Positions 32,521 through 42,979 are shown, counted from the first letter of the stretch. The stretch is 64,000 bases of DNA from Ryuthela nishihirai (GCA_038380435.1 JAWZYU010000661.1:1-64000); one strand, 5' to 3'. Notes: generated by a model from the sequence alone, not told the origin. Numbers and translations are program-made.

Positions 32521-33775
32521 AATCATCGTCGTGCCAATCCGACACACTTCGAGCCCTGTACACGTGACAGTTGTCGTCTTGGAAGACTGGGTATCCTTCT
32601 GATGTTCACTGTGGAGATGCTGCACAAAAGGCAACATCTGGTCGTCCCAGTAGCTCCATATAGCCCTTCTGGTTTAAGTTGGGTTGTTTTACCGCTGAGC
32701 GGCACTTTTTTGCACACCATTGGCTAAATGGCCAGGTCATATGGACCCCGAAGGCTCAGAGAAGGTTGGGGGAGGGAACCCACTGGAATAGCTGTTGAGA
32801 GACAGATGGTAGCCTCCCGTCAAGGCTATCCAGCGTGTTCTTTAACGTGCGCAGGGTATGACTCTCCCGCACACGGGGCCACGGCTTAACGTCCCATCCG
32901 ACGGACAGCGGCCTTTCCAAGCCCATCGGTGTCCCCCCGCACACGGGGCCACGGCTTAACGTCCCATCCGACGGACAGCGGCCTTTCCAAGCCCATCGGT
33001 GTCCCCTACTGACCGTGGGCAGGGCGGGGAAATTTTTGCGGAGATAAATCTCAACGCTGACCCATCTGGGACTCGAACCTGTGAACTACAGATTACGAGC
33101 CTGACGCGCTACGGACTGAGCCACCCCCGCCCCCTTCTGGTTTAAGTGTGACGTTACCGCAACCAAAGGACCCATTTCCTCATACGTGAAACACCCCCTT
33201 AACATTACAGAGCCTCCTCCAGCATGAACACAACCTTGCACACAGTCGGCATGGAAGGCTTCATGCGGCTTACGATGTACCTGTCACCTCGCATTACAAG
33301 CAAAAACGTGACTCATCCGACCAGATCACACGCTTCCAAGAGTCGACAGTCCAGTCTTTGTGGCGTCGCGCCCACCGTAGCCATGCAGCCTTGTGCAGAG
33401 ATGTTAATATGGGTCTCTACCATGGTACTTTGCTCTAGATATAAATGGCATGCAGTTCCCTTTGGAGTGTTCGTTCGGAAACAGCTTGTTGTAAGACTGC
33501 ATTGACTGACTGTGGAGCAATTCCTGCCTCATTGCAAAGCGGGTTGCCCTAATAGTGCGTGACACAGTGTGGCGGTCCCTATTGGTGATCACAATCTCTG
33601 CTGCAGTTCTGGCGACGATTAGCAGTGGACTGCGATGTACGCCACTGCTGGAAGACCCTTTGGAGAGTACTTTTTGAAACATATGCAAAGGCAGCAACTT
33701 TTTGTGCACTAGTCCCTTTGGCTCGGCCAAACGCAATACTTTTTGCCACTTATTCACATCTTTGGCGCGACCCAT
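32521..33775 (-). pseudogene. Tc1-like transposase, degenerate
   Basis: On the minus strand the reading begins MGRAKDVNKWQKVLRL at 33775. The first catalytic block reads VIWSDESRFCL (about 33300-33330) and then meets a stop. The second block reads YPVFQDDNCHVYRARSV (about 32540-32590), so both of these Asp residues are kept. The third acidic residue region is missing at the truncated end. Frameshifts occur between blocks. SDESRF and QDDN identify the Tc1/mariner class. It belongs to a different family from the element at 20066-21671. Confidence 0.85.
32680..33133 (-). mobile_element. SINE-A with a 70-bp internal duplication, in Tc1-like remnant
   Basis: Perfect 14-bp duplication CTTCTGGTTTAAGT (32666-32679 and 33134-33147). 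Inside the copy the segment from CCGCACACGGGGCC to GGTGTCCC occurs twice in tandem with a 70-bp period (32871-32940 and 32941-33010). The two units appear identical, including the variant base in GGACAGCGG. Confidence 0.92.
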
Positions 33776-33990
33776 TTTTCACGGAGTGACTAACACACAC
33801 GTGACACACAACAACTTCTTGTCACTGTAAGAACTCCGTAGCGCACGGCACAGCTATTTGTAGGACGCGTTTATTACTTGTGCGCCCTCTGTTGCTGTCG
33901 AACGGATGTAACCCTCTTACGGCGGGAGATAACTAATTTTTTGTCCTGTGAGCTTATTTATAAATAAACCTTAATAAAAATATTAGTGGA

Positions 33991-34378
33991 TTGGGTTGGG
34001 TTGTTTTACCTCTGAACGGCACTTTTTTGCACACCATGGGCTAAATGGCCAGGTCACATGGACCCCGAAGGCTCAGAGAAGGTTGGGGGAGGGGACCCAC
34101 TGGAACAGCTGTTGGGAGACAGATGGTAGCCTCCCGTCAAGGCCAACCAGCGTGTTCTTTAACATGCACAGGGTATGGCTCTCCCGCACACGGGGCCACG
34201 GCTTAACGTCCCATCCGACGGACGGCAGCCTTTCCAAGTCCATCGGTGTCCCCTACTGACCGTGGGCAGGACGGGAAATTTTGCGGAGATAAATCTCAAC
34301 GCTAACCCAGCTGGGACTCGAACCTGGGAACTACAGATTACGAGCCTGGCGAGCAACCGACTGAGCCACCCCCGCCCC
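33991..34378 (-). mobile_element. SINE-A, full length
   Basis: A complete copy; the A-box side has GCGAGCAACCGACTGAGCC, a change in the usual GCGCGCTACC. No confident target duplication. Confidence 0.9.
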
Positions 34379-34384
34379 AACCAT

Positions 34385-34430
34385 TAGGTCCTAAAAGTGC
34401 CGCTAGGAGGTAAAGCTACGATAACCAAAC
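34385..34430 (+). mobile_element. SINE-A tail fragment
   Basis: AAAAGTGCCGCTAGGAGGTA with following AACCAAACC resembles the family tail in the opposite orientation to its neighbour. Confidence 0.6.
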
Positions 34431-34439
34431 CCTCTTCTC

Positions 34440-35618
34440 TGGTCAGTGTAAGATTTTGTGTCACGTGTGTTCAGGGATTTTTCTTTCATCTTAATGTCAG
34501 TGCATGTTTTTTATCTTCACCTCTGGTCAGTAATAATTAATATCTAGGGTCATTATATCATATCAGAGTATTTTTTTTTTGTCTTTCTCTGGTCAACGGT
34601 TTCTTTCTTCCCCTGTGGTTAGTTTAAGTTCTTTGAGTTCATCTCTGGACAGGAAATGTATTCTTTTCACCTCAAGTTCAGTGTACGCTTCTGTCTTCAC
34701 ATCTGGTCAATGCTGATTTTGTCTTCAGTTTAGTCAGCGTAGTTTCTTCTTTCGTTCCCTGGCAAAAGTGTCTTTTTTCTATTCTGGCCAGTTTAAGTTT
34801 CTTTTCTCGTCCGATGAAGGTATTTATCTTCCACCTTTTCTTTGTTTTTTGTCTTTCTTTAGGTAGGGATCTTTTTTTCTTCCTCTGGTCAGTGTATTTT
34901 CTTTCCGTGGTCAGTATATTTTCTTCTCCAATGATCAGTGTATTTACTTCTTCTCTGATCAGTGTATTTTCTTGTCCAATGGTCAGTGTATTTTCTTATC
35001 CAATGGTCAGTGTATTTTCTTCTCCTCTGGTCAGTGTATTTACTTCTCTGGTCAGTGTATTTTCTTCTCCTCTGATCGGTGTATTTTCTTCTTCAACGGT
35101 CAGTGCATTTTCCTTTCCTCTAATTAGTGTATTTTCTTCTCCAATGGTCAGTTTAAATTTCTTTGTTTTCACCGTAGTCAGAGTATTTATTTTTCACCTC
35201 ATGTTAGTGTACATTTCTGTTTTCACCTTTGGTGAGTAAATGATTTTACCTTCAGTCTAGTCGGTATATCTTTCTTTGATTAGTATTTTTTTCTTCTCTT
35301 CTGGCCAGTGTGCTTTCTTCTTCAATGGCCAGTTTAAGTTTCTTTGTTTTCATCTCTGTTCAAGGTATTAATCTTTCACTTCAAATTAGTGTACACTTCT
35401 GACTTCACCTTTGATCACTACAGATTTTGTCTTCAATCTAGTCAGTGTAGTTTTTGTCTTTCATTGGTCAGTGTTTTTTTCCCTTCTCCTCTGGTCAGTG
35501 TGTTTTTCTTCTCCTCCGCATAGTTTGAGTTCTTTTTCATAGCTCTGGTCAGGGTATTCATTAATCACAAAAGGTCAGGGAGCATTTTTGACTTCCCCTC
35601 TGATTAAATCATGATTTT
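34440..35618. repeat. Minisatellite, 24-bp core unit, pyrimidine-rich
   Basis: The regular part (about 34880-35160) has 24-bp units near GTCAGTGTATTTTCTTCTCC plus AATG. Flanking parts have degenerate units sharing CTCTGGTCAGTG. The 24-bp period yields an 8-residue repeat (SVFSSPMV) in an open frame of 141 codons at 34814-35239, which I regard as a by-product of the period. Confidence 0.88.
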
Positions 35619-35631
35619 ATCTTCAAATTTA

Positions 35632-36244
35632 CCGATGGGCTTGGAAAGGCCGTCGTCCGTCGGATGGGACGTTAAGCCGTGGCCCCCTTGTGCGGGAAAG
35701 CCATACCCTGTGCACGTTAAAAGGAGACGTTAAACGGAGAGCCATACCCTGTGCACGTTAAAGAACACGCTGGATGGCCTTGACGGGAGGCTACCATCTG
35801 TCTCCCAACAGCTGTTCCAGTGGGCCCCCTCCCCCAACCTTCTCTGAGCCTTCGGGGTCCATGTGACCTGGCCATTTAGCCCATGGTGTGCAAAAAAGTG
35901 CCGCTCAGAGGTAAAACAACCCAACCCAACCCAGGTTCGAGTCCCAGCTGGGTCAGCGTTGAGATTTATCTCTGCAAAACTCCCCGCCCGATGGGCTTGG
36001 AAAGGCCGCCGTCCGTCGGATGGGTCGTTAAGACGTGGCCCGTGTGAGGGAGAGACATACGCTGTGCACGTTAAAGAACACGCTGGATGGCCTTGATGGG
36101 AGGCTACCATCTGTCTCCCAACAGCTGTTCCAGTGGGTCCCCTCCCCCAACCTTCTCTGAGCCTCCGGGGTCCATGTGACCTGGCCATTTAGCCCATGGT
36201 GTGCAAAAAAGTGCCGCTCAGAGGTAAAACAACCCAACAACCCA
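35632..36244 (+). mobile_element. SINE-A tandem dimer flanked by a single TSD
   Basis: Two head-to-tail units (35632-35930 and 35931-36244) lie between ATCTTCAAATTTA at 35619-35631 and 36245-36257, a perfect 13-bp duplication. Unit 1 starts at CCGATGGGCTTGG, and unit 2 starts just before the B box. Neither has an A box. The junction is the CCCAACCCAACCC tail of unit 1. Unit 1 also has a small internal duplication around ACGTTAAAAGGAGACGTTAA. Confidence 0.9.
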
Positions 36245-36257
36245 ATCTTCAAATTTA

Positions 36258-37039
36258 TGCAATTTGTACTTTAAAAGATGCCATTTTTATAACTAGTCAG
36301 TCCCACATTACTAGGAAGAGTTATAAACTTAAAAAAATATCCGCTGTTTTCAAACGCAATGACATTGAGTGAAGACGAAACACAAGTCACAAATATACTT
36401 ACATCTTCTGACCCTTCATTAGCTTCGTATCAGACCCATCAGTCTCTTACAACAACAATTCTTTCTTACCATCCATATTCATTCACCATCTTCTGTTCCT
36501 TCCCATGTCCTAGACTTAAAACAACCTTCTACTTCTTGTTAAAAATGCAGGTGACCAAAACCTGTATAAGAAAATTGCTATGTACCAGCAGCAATTTTAC
36601 GTTGATTGTCAAATACCGGACGCTTTCGACAGGTTTTTTTTTTATCTTCTCTACTGTAACCGCGTCTTTTTGCTTTTTCGGAAGAAATTTATCTCTACGT
36701 AACTAGCTCCTCATTTAATTACACATAATCGTCGTAAATGTTGCTTTGACCCTGAACTTTCCGAACTTGATACTCTTCTCATAGTCACCAGATGGCTTCT
36801 GCTGGTTACACCAGTTTTAGGGAGGTAGAGGCAGGAAGACTTCTATGTTCCTCAAAAGTGTCTGACGCTTCACTCTTTAGTCCTATGAACTATGGGTAAC
36901 AGTGCACAGTGATTTTACAATAAGGAAGATTGACTGAAACAAAGTGTGGTAAGTAGGAATGTTAAAGGGATTAAAGATGGTGTTCTATTCATTATTGAGG
37001 ATTGTTAATAGTAGTTCTGATTCATATCAAATTTGAAAA
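36258..37039. other. Unassigned spacer
   Basis: No gene recognised. An open frame of 115 codons at 36359-36706 has no motif that I know. Confidence 0.5.
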
Positions 37040-37052
37040 CTTCACAGTAATT

Positions 37053-37425
37053 GGGGCGGGGGTGGCTCAGTCGGTAGCGCGCCAGGCTCGTAATCTGTAG
37101 TTCACAGGTTCGAGTCCCAGCTGGGTCAGCGTTGAGATTTATCTCCGCAAAATTCCCCGCCCTGCCCACGGTCAGTAGGGGACACCGATGGGCTTGGAAA
37201 GGCCGCCGTCCGTCGGATGGGACGTTAAGCCGTGGCCCCGTGTGCGGGAGAGCCATACCCTGTGCACGTTAAAGAACACGTTGGATGGCCTTGACGGGAG
37301 GCTACCATCTGTCTCCCAACAGCTGTTCCAGTGGGTCCCTTCTCTGAGCCTTCGGGGTCCATGTGACCTGGCCATTTAGCCCATGGTGTGCAAAAAAGTG
37401 CCGCTCAGAGGTAAAACAACCCAAC
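37053..37425 (+). mobile_element. SINE-A, full length, perfect TSD
   Basis: Perfect 13-bp duplication CTTCACAGTAATT at 37040-37052 and 37426-37438. The copy has lost the CCCTCCCCCAACC segment near 37337. Confidence 0.93.
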
Positions 37426-37570
37426 CTTCACAGTAATTTCTCTGAGTCGTGTGATTTTGAAATGTAGTACTTTTCTGTGAGTCGTGTGTAGCTCTGAATC
37501 TACAAAATAATAAATGGGTGGGGTAAGTGACGTAATCGAACTGGAAAAAAGTAAATGGGGGGGCAAGGGA

Positions 37571-37963
37571 TTGGATTGGATTGTTTTACCTCTGAGCGGC
37601 ACTTTTTTTGCACACCATGGGCTAAATGGCCAGGTCACAAGGACCCCGAAGGCTCAGAGAAGGTTGGGGGGGGAGGGGACCCACTGGAACAGCTGTTGGG
37701 AGACAGATGGTAGCCTCCCGTCAAGGCCATCCAGCGTGTTCTTTATCGTGCACAGGGTATGGCTCTCCCGCACACGGGGCCACGGCTTAACGTCCCATCC
37801 GACGGACGGCGGCCTTTCCAAGCCCATCGGTGTCCCCTACTGACCGTGGGCAGGGCGGGGAATTTTGCGGAGATAAATCTCAACGCTGACCCAGCTGGGA
37901 CTCGAACCTGGAAACTACAGATTACGAGCCTGGCGCGCTACCGACTGAGCCACCCCCGCTCCA
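37571..37963 (-). mobile_element. SINE-A, full length, perfect TSD
   Basis: Perfect 11-bp duplication GGGGCAAGGGA at 37560-37570 and 37964-37974. The tail uses the TTGGATTGGA variant. This copy and the one at 37053 are convergent, 145 bp apart. Confidence 0.93.
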
Positions 37964-38092
37964 GGGGCAAGGGACATAATTGAGTAGGGGAAAAAGTAAA
38001 TGAAGGTAAATGACGTAATCGAAGAGGGAAAAAAAATAACCGAGGAGCAAGTGACGTAATGGAGCAGTAAAAAGTAAATAGGGGGGCAAGAA

Positions 38093-38215
38093 ATTGGATT
38101 TATATTGCAGTGTAACATCCCCCCCCCCCTGTGTTTTGAGGCTCTATAAAAAGCTTTCTTAAAAAAATGCGTGAAATATGCACAAGTTTAATAATTTTTT
38201 GACCCCCCCCCTGGC
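38093..38215. repeat. Interspersed repeat S, copy
   Basis: Shares the order GGCAAGAAA-TGGATTT, ATTGCAGTGTAACATC, a long C-run, TTTTGAGGCTCTATAAAA and CACAAGTTTAATAAT with 47190-47310 and 49676-49787. It is non-coding. The C-runs and word order recall the hAT MITE at 1369-1611, so it may be a related element. Confidence 0.68.
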
Positions 38216-38560
38216 TCCCCCCACATCTGATTTGGTTTGGTCATGTCCTTCAGGAAATTATTTAAAAGAAAAAGACCATACGAAAGTTTGTTAAGTGGTA
38301 CATTGAAGAAATAACTTTAATAATTTTCGGAAACAAATACATGGAGGAAAAATTTTAATTATACTTATACAAATATTAATAATTCTTGTTACTAAATATA
38401 AAAGCTTATTAAATAAGTATATAAAAATATATCTCTAAAATATTATTGTTTGTGATAAATATATATTTATGTTAGAGTTAAAACTCAATTTCAGTTAATT
38501 CCAGTTTTGCCTAGTCATTACTAGCAATTCCATTTTTGCCTAGTCATTACTAGCAATGAC
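38216..38560. other. AT-rich spacer
   Basis: Nothing recognised apart from a direct duplication of TTTTGCCTAGTCATTACTAG (about 38504-38554, unit about 29 bp). Confidence 0.6.
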
Positions 38561-38574
38561 GAAATCAATTTAGG

Positions 38575-38958
38575 TTGGGTTGTTTTACCTCTGAGCGGCA
38601 CTTTTTTGCACACCATGGGCTAAATGGCCAGGTCACATGGACCCCAAAGGCTCAGAGAAGGTTGGGGGAGGGGACCCACTGGAACAGTTGTTGGGAGACA
38701 GATGGTAGCCTCCCGTCAAGACCATCCAGCGTGTTCTTTAACGTGCACAGGGTATGGTTCTCCCGCACACGGGGCCACGGCTTAATGTCCCATCCGACGG
38801 ACGGCGGCCTTTCCAAGCCCATCGGTATCCCCTACTGACGGTGGGCAGGGCGGGGAATTTTGCGGAGATAAATCTCAACGCTGACCCAGCTGGGACTCGA
38901 ACCTGGGAACTACAGATTACGAGCCTGGCGCGCTACCGACTAAGCCACCCCCGCCCCA
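38575..38958 (-). mobile_element. SINE-A, full length, perfect TSD
   Basis: Perfect 13-bp duplication AAATCAATTTAGG at 38562-38574 and 38959-38971. Confidence 0.93.
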
Positions 38959-38971
38959 AAATCAATTTAGG

Positions 38972-39555
38972 AGAACACGAATTCTCTTCAGGAATGATAG
39001 TATTCACTAAAATTTCAATTAAAACTAATTTTCTCACAGATATTTTTAGTCAATACAAGTTTAAACTGGAAAACAAAGTCAGAAATATTAAAATTAGATT
39101 AAGAAATAAATTTCTATATCGAACAAAATTGTTTCGATTATCATTACATAGAACAAAAACGTAAATATTTAGCTATAAAAAATTTATTGTGTTATTAATT
39201 ATTGCAGAAAACAAAATGTTTCTTTTTTACTTCAAAAAAAAAACAAAAAAAAACCATACAAATAATTAATAAGTAATTTTTATTTGTTTATTTTTGCAGG
39301 ATAAAGCATTATGTTATTTTACCTTTAATATTATGTGGCTTTTACTGTAATTTACGTAATCTGACGAATTTGATAAGTGACTCGAAAATTCTGATAGTCT
39401 GACTTGAATTTGACAATTGGAAGGAAAATGATATTGAATGGACTTTGATTTTACAAAAAAAAAAATGAAATTTATAATAAGATACACATAGGGCGGGCGG
39501 CTATTTTGTCGCCCGAGGCGAACTTGGACTCTACCATCCATTTCTCCAACTGTAA
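38972..39555. other. AT-rich spacer
   Basis: No gene seen. A-runs near 39232-39254 and 39455-39466. Confidence 0.6.
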
Positions 39556-39950
39556 GGGGGCGGGGGTGGCTCAGTCGGTAGCGTGCCAGGCTCGTAATCT
39601 GTAGTTCCCAGGTTCGAGTTCCAGCTGGATCAGCTTTGAGATTTATCTACGCAAAAATTCCCCGCCCTGCCCACGGTCAGTAGGGGACACCGATGGGCTT
39701 GGAAAGGCCGCCGTCCGTCGGATGGGACGTTAAGCCGTGGCCCCGTGTGTGGGAGAGCCATACCCTGTGCACGTTAAAGGACACGCTGGATGGCCTTGAC
39801 GGGAGGCTACCATCTGTCTCCCAACAGCTGTTCCAGTGGGTCCCCTTCCCCCAACCTTCTCTGAACCTTCGGGATCCTTGTGACCTGGCCATTTAGCCCA
39901 TGGTGTGCAAAAAAGTGTCGCTCAGAGGTGAAACAACCCGAAACAACCCA
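39556..39950 (+). mobile_element. SINE-A, full length
   Basis: Complete head, body and tail. The tail pentamers are altered to AACAACCCGAAACAACCCA. Confidence 0.9.
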
Positions 39951-40189
39951 GTAATACAGCTCCCCCTCCCTCTTTCAGAATGCGAGTAAGGGTAAAAGAG
40001 GCAAAAATTGTTAAATAATTATATTTTAGGCATTTTTCACGAAATCGTTTTAAAACTGAGAGGAGGGGGAAAATGTTATAGCGCTTTGGAAATCAAGTCT
40101 CTTGACTTCCCTTTTTCTTTTTCTTTTCGGCGCTTTTTTCTTGGTCGACGTATCCTTATTTCCATTCGATTTTTTTCCCCTCGATTTTT

Positions 40190-40929
40190 TTCTAGATATG
40201 GGATTTGCTCAGACCTACCATCAAATATGCATGCCCATTATGGGGGGTTGTGTTGTTTTACTTCTGAGCGGCACTTTTTTGCACACCATGGGCTAAATGG
40301 CCACGTCACATGGACCCCGAAGGCTCAGAGAAGGTTGGGGGAGGGGACCCACTGGAATGCTGTTGGGAGACAGATGGTAGCCTCCCGTCAAGGCCATCCA
40401 GCGTGTTCTTTAACGTGCACAGGGTATGGCTCTCCCGCACACGGGGGCACGTCTTAACGTCCCATCCGACGGACGGCGGCCTTTCCAAGCCCATCGGTGT
40501 CCCCTACTGACCGTGGGCAGGGAGGGGAATTTTGCGGAGATAAATCTCAACGCTGACCCAGCTGGGACTCAAACCTGGGAACTACAGATTACGAGCCTGG
40601 CGCGCTACCGACTGAGCCACCCCCGCCCTCATTATGGGGGGTATACGAGCAAGATTATTCTAGACTCACTATAAGCTTTTCAGAATAAATGCCTAAAATC
40701 AGCTGCTGATGGTCCATTGTAGTACGTAAGAAACAACAACCTACATAAGGACCTGCAAATTGAACATGTCAACGTATTTAACAAAAGAAATGCTACAGAT
40801 TTCTTCAAAATTATTGGAAACAATTCGAATGAGTTTGTTAAAAAAATTGCTGAATATCATTACACCTTTCATCTAACGGTCCAACGACCTGTCTATTTCT
40901 CTTCTGATTAAGACAATTTTTCATTAGTG
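40190..40929 (+). mobile_element. Jockey-like LINE 3' fragment, split by SINE-A
   Basis: Before the SINE, 40206-40247 translates to LLRPTIKYACPLWG, a conserved segment after the RT palm of Jockey-type elements. After the SINE, the frame continues SFQNKCLK, then YVR-NNLHKDLQIEHVNVFNK and NATDFFKIIGN with frameshifts, which fits the C-terminal N-x-x-LH-x-DL motif of the same clade. Only this terminal piece remains. Confidence 0.8.
40248..40629 (-). mobile_element. SINE-A, full length, inside Jockey-like LINE
   Basis: Perfect 12-bp duplication CATTATGGGGGG at 40236-40247 and 40630-40641. The insertion is in the ACPLWG codons of the LINE. One base is missing in the GGAACAGCTG segment. Confidence 0.93.
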
Positions 40930-40930
40930 T

Positions 40931-41316
40931 GTTGGGTTGTTTTACCTCTGAGCGGCACTTTTTTGCACACCATGGTCTAAATGGCCAGGTCACATGGACT
41001 CCGAAGGCTCAGAGAAGGTTGGGGCAAGGGACCCACTGGAACAGCCGTTGGGAGACAGATGGTAGCCTCCCGTCAAGGCCATCTAGCGTGTTCTTTAACG
41101 TGCACAGGGTATGGCTCTCCCGCACATGGGGTCACGGCTTAACATCCCATCCGACGGACGGCAGCCTTTCCAAGCCAATCGGTGTCCCCTACTGACCGTG
41201 GGCAGGGCGGAGAATTTTTGCGGAGATAAATCTCAACGCTGACCCAGGTGGGACTCGAACCTGGGAACTACAGATTACGAGCCTGGCGCGCTACCGACTG
41301 AGCCACCCCCGCGCCC
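40931..41316 (-). mobile_element. SINE-A, full length
   Basis: Complete copy between the end of the Jockey-like piece (left) and an RTE-like piece (right). No convincing target duplication. Confidence 0.9.
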
Positions 41317-41317
41317 T

Positions 41318-41538
41318 AGGACCTTGTTAGAAATATGAGCTGCACCTATTGGATTTTGAGCACTGCAGGACAAATCTAGCAAGGTCCATTTGATACTGTC
41401 CACCCATTACATTCTAGGTGTGGTCTGCAGTGCCCAGAATGCAATAATCCAATAGTTGTAGCTCAGAACAGACAGGTTGGAGAACTAATTACGCAGTCTA
41501 GTTGAACTTTCGTAGACCATGGCTGCTTGAGAATTTCG
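41318..41538 (+). mobile_element. RTE-like LINE 3'-end fragment
   Basis: AGGACCTTGTTAGAA, TGTAGCTCAGAACAGACAGG and CCATGGCTGCTTGAG match, in order, the last 150 bp of the LINE at 25378-28545. About 100 bp of unrelated or diverged sequence lies between the first and second match. It contains two inverted copies of ATTGGATT, TAGGTGTGGTCTGCAG-like words. Confidence 0.72.
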
Positions 41539-41548
41539 TATGTATGTA

Positions 41549-41763
41549 CAGTCGCTCAAAAAAGTATCCGAACACTGTGGTTGATTGCAAAATTCAGAAA
41601 AAATATCTGGCATTGATTTTTTTAGAAATTAGTCATCTGGCAACCTTCGTCTCACGTGACACGAAGGTTGCCAGATGACTAATTTCTAAAGAAAATCAAT
41701 GCCAGATAATTTTTCTGAATTTTGCAATCAACCACAGTGTTCGGATACTTTTTTGAGCGACTG
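41549..41763. mobile_element. Fold-back MITE P, longest copy
   Basis: A 215-bp near-perfect palindrome with arms of about 105 bp around a CACGTG centre near 41653-41658. The ends read CAGTCGCTCAAAAAAG and its inverse, flanked by TA (41547-41548 and 41764-41765). It lies just after the RTE-like fragment. Confidence 0.93.
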
Positions 41764-41876
41764 TACATACTTCGTCGTATGTATCATGGTAGTCTGCAAA
41801 TTTCGACTTTTTCGATTCTCTGCGTATAGTTATCGCAGAAATGGGGTGTCAAGTATTTCTAGCGGTCTTCTCCTTC

Positions 41877-42130
41877 AGCTGATGAACTGTAGCAGCTCTG
41901 TTTAGCGGTCATCTCTCTTAACTGATGAACTACAGCAGCTCTGTTTAGCGGTCATCTCTTTCAGTTGATGAACTGCAGCAACTCTGTTTAGCGATATATC
42001 TCTCAACTGATGAATGTAGCTGCTCTGTTTAGCGGTCATCTCTATCAACTGATGAACTGTAGCAGCTCTGTTCATCTTTCTTAACTGATAAGCGGTCATC
42101 TTTCTTAACTGATGAACTGTAGCAGCTCCG
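41877..42130. repeat. Tandem repeat, 43-bp unit, about six copies
   Basis: GATGAACT recurs at 41881, 41924 and 41967, a period of 43 bp. The unit contains GTAGCAGCTCTGTTTAGCGG and TCATCTCTCTTAACT. Later units have small deletions. Confidence 0.9.
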
Positions 42131-42580
42131 TTTTGCCGTAGAGTTCGTGCTAATAAACGCTGTCAAGAGCATTTTTCCTCCCGCATTTGCCACGATTATC
42201 GGACGTTTTTTGAGACAGATGTCCATTCTCCATACACTTGGAATATTGCGCTCCGTGTTTTTCCGACTATTTTCATCACCTCAGCTACGGATGCTCTTGC
42301 CATTTGCGCTCCAACGATACCTGCAATGATTGCTAACCATTCGACCACGGGTCAAATGGTTCATTGATGAACCTCCAATGAGAGAGATGACCGCTCCAAC
42401 AATTAATCTGAAAGGAGTTCATCGTCAGTCAGATAAGCTTTTTATTTATGTAGCACTTGACTCTGCTTCCAACCGTATTTTTATGGCTTTTATAGGACTT
42501 CCTAATGATGCAGAATACTTACGTCGTTAGAAAATTTTGCAAATATTGGCGTGCTTCACGGTACTTCGCACAAGATTCTC
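42131..42580 (+). other. Unassigned stretch with open frames
   Basis: Plus-strand frames at 42147-42329 and 42330-42530 are open and abut each other. The second reads KWFIDEPPMREMTAP and later LFIYVALDSASNRIFMAFIG, which has the flavour of a DDE-type transposase or integrase core (an Asp followed by hydrophobic strands). I cannot assign a family with confidence. Confidence 0.35.
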
Positions 42581-42590
42581 TCTTCGTAAT

Positions 42591-42979
42591 GGGGCGGGGG
42601 TGGCTCAGTTGGTAGCGCGCCAGGCTCGTAATCTGTAGTTCCCAGGTTCGAGTCCCAGTTGGGTCAGCGTTGAGATTTATTTCCGCAAAACTCCCCGCCG
42701 TGCCCACGATCAGTAGGGGACACCGATGAGCTTGGAAAGGCCGCCGCCCGTCGGATGGGACGTTAAGCCGTGGCCCCGTGTGCGGGAGAGCCATACCCTG
42801 TGCACGTTAAAGAACACGCTGGATGGCCTTGACGGGAGGCTACCATCTGTCTCCCAACAGCTGTTCCAGTGGGTCCCCTCCCCCAACCTTCTCTGAGCCT
42901 TCGGGGTCCATGTGACCTGGCCATTTAGCCCATGGTGTGCAAAAAAGTGCCGCTCAGAGGTAAAACAACCCAACCCAAG
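42591..42979 (+). mobile_element. SINE-A, full length, perfect TSD
   Basis: Perfect 10-bp duplication TCTTCGTAAT at 42581-42590 and 42980-42989. Confidence 0.93.

Larger units (their letters stand above)
32521..33960 (-). mobile_element. Tc1-like transposon remnant
   Basis: The minus strand carries a transposase remnant (start about 33775). The right end near 33930-33957 ends GTGAGC, which resembles the 69-bp fold-back MITE at 22005. The other end is lost, cut just after the second catalytic motif. A SINE-A copy sits inside. Confidence 0.82.

Noticed and set aside
36359..36706. 115-codon plus-strand open frame
   Set aside because: Low-complexity Ser/Thr/Phe-rich translation with no motif. 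It lies between repeats and has no visible promoter or splice signals that I could defend.
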